A stretch of 21,468 nucleotides of DNA from a virus. How positions within the stretch are numbered: the first letter of the stretch is position 1; each line of letters opens with the position of its first letter. The notes under the pieces were generated by a model. That model had not been told where the DNA came from. It did no database searches and saw only the letters and a list, made by a program, of their open reading frames with translations. Positions 16,701-21,468 of this stretch are shown in pieces. The translations under genes and the position numbers were made by a program. The stretch is from IMG/VR virus record IMGVR_UViG_3300025141_000918, positions 1 through 21,468 of that record; one strand, written 5' to 3'.

Positions 16701-19700
16701 AGTGCAGCCTATCTTTTTTTAAATACATTACCCTTACCAACCCTAAGAGAAAAAACAATTTTGGGCCATGTAAATTATGGTGATTATATTGCTAAAGTTT
16801 TAAATCAAGTTTCTGCGGTTCATCCCCTCCCTTTTGCGTGGATTTTAAAATATGGGAGCATTTGGCATAGATATAAAACTTTTGTAAAAACAGGTAATGA
16901 CATATTAACGGGTATCTGGAATAATTTTGATGCTAATCAATATTTTAATGCGACTAATGGATTATCCAATCAATACACCTTAAATGTTGGCCCTAATAAT
17001 ACCCCCATGATTTTGGGTGGACAATGGAATATAGGAGGTAATTTTACTAAATTAAATGTTGGATTTTATCCTGAATTAAATAACTATATGAGTTATTTTA
17101 TGACAGGAAGATTGTTATACCACGGAACTAACATTACAGGAAGTGGGTTAACGAGCAATCAAATTAATGCATTTATTAATGATGGAACTTTAAATCTAAA
17201 AGAAGCTAATGCGTTGATGATAAATTCTAATCCCACATCATCTACCTCCCAAGACATGAATTGTACCTTTTGGTATAACTATTATGATTGTGCAAGAGAT
17301 GCCTTCTTGACAGGAAATACGACCCCCACCTATTTTTTATTTCCTTCCGCAGGTGGCATGAAAACCCAGCAACTTCAATTTGAAGTCGATAATCCACAAC
17401 AATTAATTAATAATCCTATTGCACATAATGGTGCCACTAGATTGGCATGGGGAATGTCTAGTTATGGATTTTTTGAACATCAGAATAATACATTTCCAAG
17501 CCCTACACAGTATTTACAACAAATTGATACTAGAATGGACAATCAATACGCGTTTGAGATAACTAACAATCAAAACTATTCCAGCATAGAAGAATTATTT
17601 GATATCTTTACCCCAGATATATTAAATGTTTTTGAAAGTTATTTTTTAGATTTCTGTAAGAAAGAGTCCCAGTTAAAACAAACAGAAATGAATGGTGGTT
17701 GGTCCTTACAAAAAATTATAAAAAGTTTTTTAACTGTAAACCAGAGTGATGTAGCACCCGCTACTGACTCTACCGAATTTAGTTTTAATTTAGGTGCCGC
17801 TCAACTTGATAATATTAATTCTAAATTAAAATTATTTTTAAAATATCAAATAGCATTTAATTTTTATAATCCAAAAGATGTTGACATTAGAGTTTTACGT
17901 ACATTGGTAGGCGATACTAAGTATTTTGATTTTGGGTCTTATAGTAATAACCTTCCTCCAGAAATATCCCTATCAGATTCTCAGACTAGTAATCCTCAAG
18001 CCTGGCAGACATTAAAATTGCAGGTGGGATTTTATAGTGAATTATCTTCTGGAACTACTTCCACTGGGCTCGCGTATAGTGATTCTGGGTCTTATGCTAC
18101 TGATTTTTTCCGACAAATGAATATTGACTTTAATAGTAATAATATTGAATTATTACGTAAACCAATCAGAATGTACGTTACCCAAAGGTATTTAGGGAAG
18201 AAAAATGATACACCAGTTACGGTAGAATCTTTTAAGGGAAGTGTAAAAACCAATATTATTGATAAATGTGATGATGCACAATTTAATTTTTTAAATCAAC
18301 TTTTTATTGATTTAAAATCTAACTTACCAGAAGTTACACAAACACAAAGTGAAGAGTTTGAACAAAAAGCTATTTTTAATACTGACGAAAATAAGTTAGA
18401 ACAATATATGGTTTTTAAGACTCTTAATGATAAATGGATTTCGGGGGAAGATTTTAGCAACCGATTACTTTTTAAAGATTTTCTTTTTTTAGATATTGCA
18501 AATAGAGATATTGGGGATGATGCGGTTATTTCTACAGACGCTATTAAAAGTTTGGACTCAGCTCAAAACGCTAATCTTTCTCTTTATCATGTGTTAGGAA
18601 AATTATTACAAGGAAACTTTTTTAATTTTTTAGCTTTACCTAGTTATATTAATTTTTATGGTATTACTTCTGATGGAGATAGAGAGTTTCCTAAATTTAG
18701 TACACAAGAAGAAGCCAATTCAATTTTTGGAACTCATTTAGAAGTAGATTATTTAGATTCCGCTCCCAAATTTTTATGTCAATATATTGGGGACCCTTCC
18801 ACACAATTAGCTGACCTAGGACCCCAAACCAAATACAATAGTGACTCCTTTATGTTAGGAAGAACAGCCGATAATCCTTTATTTTCTGATTGTTATAACC
18901 CAGATAGGTGTAATAAAGTGGTATCGTTTGCAGTAGATTTTGGTGTACAAAATCAGGGAGTGTTTAAATCTATTAGTTTAGACCAAAGTGAATTTAAAAA
19001 CACATCAGAATCTTTTATAGTAACTGAAATGATGGCACAATCTGCGAATGATGCGGATATTAAGACACAAGGTATGAGTCTTTTTAATGTATATAAATCT
19101 AGGTCTTATACTTGTAAAATTGAAGCCATGGGAAATGTATGTATACAACCCACAATGTATTTTACTTTACGCCATGTTCCCATGTTTAATGGGCCTTACA
19201 TTATTTTAGATGTACAGCATCAAATCCAACCCAATACAATGACTACTACTTTCACTGGGGTAAGAGTACCATTTCATAGATTACCTATGGTAGAAAACTT
19301 AATAGGTAGGGTTAACAAATCATTTATTAATAAAATTCGTAAGAAACAAACCGACACAGAAACAAAAATTGCTCGTGGTGGTTTCATTGCCGAAGGACCT
19401 AATGAAAAAAGAAATAAAGAAGCCACTTCATTATCCAAGGAAAAAATAAAAATGATTATCGTCCATGTTACCGCGGGAATTAATTATGGAGCTGACCCTG
19501 TGGGGAATATTAATAGCCAACATAAAAATAGAGGATTCACGGGAATAGGATATCATTATGTAATTTCTAGAGGTAGTGACGGGTCCGCTACAGATGGATG
19601 GGCATTAGGTGGCAGGCCTACCAATCTAGTGGGGGCACATGTAACAGGAAAGAATTCTGAATCTATAGGTGTTGCAATGGTAGCTAATTGTGCTAGAATG

Positions 19701-20225
19701 GGAAAATACGATAGTGGTGGTGGTGAATATCCCACTACTGCACAAAAAAGAACACTAGAATGGTTATTATTGTGGATATTATTTAATAAGAGATTATTAA
19801 GTTTAAATTTAAGTACAACAGAATTAGTTTTAAAATTTAGAGATTATCCCACAGACGATGTTAAACTTTTTGAGAAAAAGAACGATAAGTGGCAATCTGG
19901 TAACGCTGGGGTTACTTCCAAAATGTGGGGAAAAATTATAAAAGGACATAATGAATTTAGTAATAAATTATGTCCCTGCTTTAAAATGGAAGAAGCATTA
20001 ACGACAGGCACTTTAACTACCCATCTTAATGATAATTTAATTACATATTTAAAAACTAAACTTTTTAAAAACGCTATCACTACCCAAACCTATTTAGAAA
20101 TGGACAATGGAGCAACTTTTGATAGTCGAATAATAATAGGATTAAACTCTAAGGTAAGTTCGTTAGTCGGGTACACTACCACCCCCTACCCTAACGACAC
20201 TACATGGAGTGATAATTTAGCTTAA
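13788..20225 (+). CDS. Giant baseplate hub protein with C-terminal N-acetylmuramoyl-L-alanine amidase
   Basis: 2145 residues. N-terminal ~130-260 has a tail-hub-like strand set (FFQLPYPLFNLILKGYYGKAVKYQL, TFNASF..NTGNYIVSCSFIG). A long central region (~290-1750) has no recognised domain but contains a charged coiled-coil-like stretch (~310-400). At ~1772-1835 a second hub-like segment appears: SYTCKIEAMGNVCIQPTMYFTL, VPMFNGPYIILDVQH, TFTGVRVPF. Residues ~1885-2080 are a type-2 amidase of the T7 lysozyme/PGRP type. H1893 (VHVTAG), Y1922 (GIGYHY), H1951 (GAHVTG), H2054, K2060 and C2062 (GH..F..KLCPCF) correspond to T7 H17, Y46, H69, H122, K128 and C130, with identical spacing for H-Y, H-K and K-C. 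Zinc ligands are thus H1893, H2054 and C2062. It would cut the peptide stem of peptidoglycan during injection, the role gp5 lysozyme plays in T4. It starts 11 bases after the gp53-like gene. Confidence 0.85.
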   Translation: MANEIANGNNVLVEFSENNILLVDPNKIYENGNPVARLVEPENLTIYANLTARVVPRSKLISGVALDTQSPESFVDIFEGDINFLKPGNKDYLTTQWTDMQTGFGVGSSNGLNQDYTNPLKSNFTGQDASREKILNKLDGESFGIENISVTIKKGFIPQVNITFIDVRGQTLFEQGANSPYAAFFQLPYPLFNLILKGYYGKAVKYQLMLKTFNASFDGNTGNYIVSCSFIGRIAALLNDITLQELRAAPYMFSKTYTLNNPDDDSAEPKTVMTSRGRQILEDVYNSYKTLGIVSDSLPHLTLDELIEKIKSLDTTIEKSLEKEDLTVLDDIEEYDKNIDIYRKKILNPGGWKYTYTDQKADGANHYYIDRATQETYYRWKKIYQEDVEDREAAIQKLKQEIDKFNKALENNATFGKNGKSAIPVTIKYEDFLAPKPEGYDQYNDEWFVFDIRAESFGEKISDMFAIFNTKRNEIEQQITLNVNNVVINALGFKPTVRNLFAIIVAQADTFLRLMDDTHTKAFAVRNSKYRLEAVNGGGKSSLTSELPEENFIYPWPHYYLREESNGTLSFVSTYPGSVTVVNETKAYDPVLWPEVDFVEEFFKAQKIKDSGSNVEFNVATVGDNWLPITSFDFLENELYHTAAYTPLNYEIWDRSVVHTFFSGMVNRVEKDKLKLALNAMSHFESLNIVGKTKGYLDIQEFLKNQNFNYNTFLVELEKIAPQTNYQLLIRDLYNTDYLREKINNSRFSIHSNVTFGAANYYTNDGDIKTDIQQMELSLAYPLSAEGIEVPLETYPLCDFEGGVSLTFSATTSWVKLNLAGGQNIGSYQDLNTIHNSVVFSKGQKMFSSYVDTGGFIANPQFYSNINWLHHNFIYEDQNSLNIRTTESDHNTALKYKFLYQEFILFLYSHNSKTYKNKHMFLTEGLVNYGKNYKGNVSSEQTTSILNTPYFINSLVQGIKNEINDTPYPYMSAAYLFLNTLPLPTLREKTILGHVNYGDYIAKVLNQVSAVHPLPFAWILKYGSIWHRYKTFVKTGNDILTGIWNNFDANQYFNATNGLSNQYTLNVGPNNTPMILGGQWNIGGNFTKLNVGFYPELNNYMSYFMTGRLLYHGTNITGSGLTSNQINAFINDGTLNLKEANALMINSNPTSSTSQDMNCTFWYNYYDCARDAFLTGNTTPTYFLFPSAGGMKTQQLQFEVDNPQQLINNPIAHNGATRLAWGMSSYGFFEHQNNTFPSPTQYLQQIDTRMDNQYAFEITNNQNYSSIEELFDIFTPDILNVFESYFLDFCKKESQLKQTEMNGGWSLQKIIKSFLTVNQSDVAPATDSTEFSFNLGAAQLDNINSKLKLFLKYQIAFNFYNPKDVDIRVLRTLVGDTKYFDFGSYSNNLPPEISLSDSQTSNPQAWQTLKLQVGFYSELSSGTTSTGLAYSDSGSYATDFFRQMNIDFNSNNIELLRKPIRMYVTQRYLGKKNDTPVTVESFKGSVKTNIIDKCDDAQFNFLNQLFIDLKSNLPEVTQTQSEEFEQKAIFNTDENKLEQYMVFKTLNDKWISGEDFSNRLLFKDFLFLDIANRDIGDDAVISTDAIKSLDSAQNANLSLYHVLGKLLQGNFFNFLALPSYINFYGITSDGDREFPKFSTQEEANSIFGTHLEVDYLDSAPKFLCQYIGDPSTQLADLGPQTKYNSDSFMLGRTADNPLFSDCYNPDRCNKVVSFAVDFGVQNQGVFKSISLDQSEFKNTSESFIVTEMMAQSANDADIKTQGMSLFNVYKSRSYTCKIEAMGNVCIQPTMYFTLRHVPMFNGPYIILDVQHQIQPNTMTTTFTGVRVPFHRLPMVENLIGRVNKSFINKIRKKQTDTETKIARGGFIAEGPNEKRNKEATSLSKEKIKMIIVHVTAGINYGADPVGNINSQHKNRGFTGIGYHYVISRGSDGSATDGWALGGRPTNLVGAHVTGKNSESIGVAMVANCARMGKYDSGGGEYPTTAQKRTLEWLLLWILFNKRLLSLNLSTTELVLKFRDYPTDDVKLFEKKNDKWQSGNAGVTSKMWGKIIKGHNEFSNKLCPCFKMEEALTTGTLTTHLNDNLITYLKTKLFKNAITTQTYLEMDNGATFDSRIIIGLNSKVSSLVGYTTTPYPNDTTWSDNLA

Positions 20226-20269
20226 ACATAAAAGAATTATATTAGATGATAATTTAACATTTAATCATA

Positions 20270-20277
20270 TATTTATA
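20270..20277 (+). promoter_or_regulatory. TATTTATA box upstream of the 20293 gene
   Basis: CATATATTTATAGTAAAAG, 23 bases before the ATG at 20293, lies in the 67-base gap after the hub gene. It shares ATTTATAGTAAAA with the leader at 6176-6188, the strongest pairwise leader similarity in the window. It would start a two-gene unit ending at the terminator at 21265. Confidence 0.48.
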
Positions 20278-20292
20278 GTAAAAGAAAATATC

Positions 20293-20499
20293 ATGAAAAA
20301 TTTAGAAAAGAATTTAGACAAATTTCTTGGTAAGAAAACAAAAACCCCCGAAGAACTGGAAGTAGAAGAAGAAGGATTCACAGAGGTATGTGATAAAGAT
20401 ACAGGTGAGTGTTATACTATTAGGGCTAAAGATGGTTTAATTGAAAGAGTAAATAAAAAAATGATTACGGAGGATGGAAGAACCTTATTAATGGATTAA
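20293..20499 (+). CDS. Small protein of unknown function
   Basis: 68 residues, not recognised as a characterised family. The first half is charged and helical (MKNLEKNLDKFLGKK, then an acidic EELEVEEEG). The second half looks like a small folded unit: VCDKDTGECYTIRAKDGLIERVNKKMITEDGRTLL, with two Cys seven residues apart that could bind a metal or form a hairpin. It is the first gene of a two-gene unit, with its own TATTTATA box and the following ATG two bases after its stop codon. Small acidic proteins near structural genes are often prohead core or scaffold parts in T4-like phages, but nothing here proves that. Confidence 0.65.
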   Translation: MKNLEKNLDKFLGKKTKTPEELEVEEEGFTEVCDKDTGECYTIRAKDGLIERVNKKMITEDGRTLLMD

Positions 20500-20501
20500 T
20501 A

Positions 20502-21236
20502 ATGAGTAAAAGAAGCCGACATTTAGAGAAATTAATATCTGAAGAATTACAAAGATTCGAAGGTATTAATAAATATATAGACCCTATAGAGGAACAATTT
20601 TTAGGATTAGGGGGACAACAAGCAGCATTTCAATTGGGAGAACAAGAAGGAGAAGAAAAAGAAGAGGAACTGACATTAGATTTTGGTGGTGAAGAAGAGA
20701 GCACCGAACCTGGAGAAGAAGGTGGATTAGATTTTGGTGGTGATGATAAAGAGACCCCCGAACCTGCAGAAGGGAGTGAAGAGACTACTGATACCGAAGA
20801 AGGCAGTAATGTAGAAGAATTGGATGTTACCGAATTAGTGACTATGGCCAAAGAAAGTGGGGAAAAAACAGAAACATTAGAAAAATCTATCGGAAGTCAA
20901 AAAGGTAGTATAGATTCTTTAATTTCTAAGTTAGATGATTTAGAAAAGAAATTAAACGATATGGATAGTATTGTTTCTTCAGTACAAGAATTAGAAACTA
21001 AATTTGAGAAGTATAGGCCACAAACCCAACAAGAAAAATTAGAGTTAAGATATTTAGATAGTGGTCCGTTTAATCAAAAACCTGCCGATTATTGGGAGGA
21101 AAAAACGGGAGAAATGGCCAAGCAGAAAGATAAACATGAATATGTATTAACACAAGAAGAGGTAGATGACTATAACGATGCAGATATTAAAAAGAGTTGG
21201 ATATACGATAATGAAGACGAAGAAGAAAATAATTAA
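20502..21236 (+). CDS. Acidic coiled-coil protein, probable structural or scaffold protein
   Basis: 244 residues. The N-terminal ~20 residues are basic and amphipathic (MSKRSRHLEKLISEELQRF), with an I-x-E site at 12-14. Residues ~45-105 are a Glu/Gly/Thr low-complexity acidic region with a repeated LDFGG motif. Residues ~110-170 form a coiled coil with SLISKLDDLEKKLNDMDSIVSSVQELETKFEKY. The C-terminal ~70 residues (QQEKLELRYLDSGPFNQKP, DYW, ending in DNEDEEE) are again acidic. A leader plus acidic region and coiled coil resembles prohead core/scaffold or internal virion proteins, but the exact role is unknown. It is translationally coupled to the gene at 20293 and followed by a strong terminator. 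Confidence 0.72.
   Translation: MSKRSRHLEKLISEELQRFEGINKYIDPIEEQFLGLGGQQAAFQLGEQEGEEKEEELTLDFGGEEESTEPGEEGGLDFGGDDKETPEPAEGSEETTDTEEGSNVEELDVTELVTMAKESGEKTETLEKSIGSQKGSIDSLISKLDDLEKKLNDMDSIVSSVQELETKFEKYRPQTQQEKLELRYLDSGPFNQKPADYWEEKTGEMAKQKDKHEYVLTQEEVDDYNDADIKKSWIYDNEDEEENN
20675..20743 (+). repeat. 18-bp direct repeat encoding an LDFGG motif
   Basis: ATTAGATTTTGGTGGTGA occurs at 20675-20692 and exactly again at 20726-20743, offset by 51 bases (17 codons), so both copies are in frame and read LDFGG followed by Glu/Asp-rich sequence. This looks like expansion of a short acidic repeat by slippage or unequal recombination. Confidence 0.8.
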
Positions 21237-21264
21237 TAGTTAGAAAAAATAGTAAAATTTAGAT

Positions 21265-21294
21265 GGGGAAGGATGTTGACTTCCCCCTTTTTTT
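21265..21294 (+). terminator. Rho-independent terminator after the 20502 gene
   Basis: A perfect 7-bp stem, GGGGAAG (21265-21271) with CTTCCCC (21280-21286), has an 8-base loop and is followed by C and seven T. It ends the late unit and isolates the next gene. The 110-base gap also contains an A11 run at 21331-21341 just before the next start, and no small gene is seen. Confidence 0.88.
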
Positions 21295-21346
21295 GCGTTA
21301 TTTTTACATATTAAAAACAATTTTATAATTAAAAAAAAAAAGAATT

Positions 21347-21468
21347 ATGAGCAGTTTAGACGCAGTTTTAAAACAATACGAACAAAATCAAGTGAACACT
21401 TCTTCTACAAATAATATTAGTAGAGAAGAGAGATTAAAAAAATATTTTGCTGCCTTTTTACCAAAAGG
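21347..21468 (+). CDS. Probable single-stranded DNA-binding protein, gp32-like (3' end outside window)
   Basis: Only the first 40 residues are present: MSSLDAVLKQYEQNQ at the N-terminus, then a Ser/Thr/Asn linker and REERLKKYFAAFLPKG. A short helix followed by a polar linker and RLKKYF..FLPKG is how many phage gp32-like proteins begin, the helix being the self-association segment and the rest entering the OB-fold. T4 gp32 protects single-stranded DNA in replication and recombination. The A11 run just before AGAATTATG is a plausible strong A-rich leader, and the terminator upstream means it has its own promoter. The assignment rests on remembered family patterns at the N-terminus only. Confidence 0.55.
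   Translation, partial: MSSLDAVLKQYEQNQVNTSSTNNISREERLKKYFAAFLPK

Noticed and set aside
20630-20851. Minus-strand Ser/Pro-rich ORF of 73 codons
   Set aside because: It is the reverse image of the Glu/Gly low-complexity region of the gene at 20502.
1-21468. tRNA genes, CRISPR arrays, insertion sequences, integrase or attachment sites
   Set aside because: No cloverleaf-like sequence, spaced repeat array, transposase motif or recombinase was seen; all gaps between genes are shorter than 150 bases.

Overview
This 21.5 kb, AT-rich window is the tail and baseplate region of a large contractile-tailed (T4-like myovirus) phage. The evidence is a T4 gp18-type sheath C-terminus, a gp19-type tube protein of near-standard length, a gp26/gp51-like hub-assembly pair, a tape measure, a gp48/gp54-like cap, a gp53-like LysM protein and a hub protein fused to an amidase. 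Start regions are A/T-rich, few genes have a clear Shine-Dalgarno, and one leader carries TATCTTTG, which fits the Bacteroidota -7 consensus TAnnTTTG. A Bacteroidota host is therefore possible but not shown.

Layout. 2-1492: tail sheath, cut by the window edge. 1513-1965: small acidic protein ending at a strong terminator. 1966-3854: accessory island with a small HAD phosphatase (+), a P-loop kinase (-) and a second HAD phosphatase (+). 4000-4488: tail tube with terminator. 4511-5155 (-): Mom-like DNA-modification protein. 5222-6158: gp26-like and gp51-like pair in overlapping frames. 6200-8293: tape measure. 8315-13366: 1683-residue cap-like protein carrying an OmpA-like domain. 13369-13776: gp53-like LysM protein. 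13788-20225: 2145-residue hub protein ending in a T7-lysozyme-type amidase. 20293-21236: two small acidic proteins and a terminator. 21347-end: start of a probable gp32-like single-stranded-DNA-binding protein.

How the parts fit. The + strand genes build tail tube, sheath and baseplate. Three successive baseplate proteins carry modules of peptidoglycan-associated families (OmpA-like, LysM, amidase), which suggests a baseplate built to grip and cut the cell wall during injection. The interspersed genes look like anti-defence cargo: Mom-like base modification against restriction, and a kinase plus phosphatases reminiscent of a split polynucleotide kinase-phosphatase.

Two window-wide signals stand out. 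A TATTTATA/TATTTATT box recurs in leaders of late genes and is a candidate phage late promoter; it is the exact reverse complement of the T4 late box. Four otherwise unrelated proteins have short basic/amphipathic N-terminal segments containing an (L/I)-x-E site, resembling capsid-targeting leaders cut by a prohead protease. No tRNA, CRISPR array, integrase or insertion sequence was seen. Every intergenic gap is under 150 bases and is covered below.
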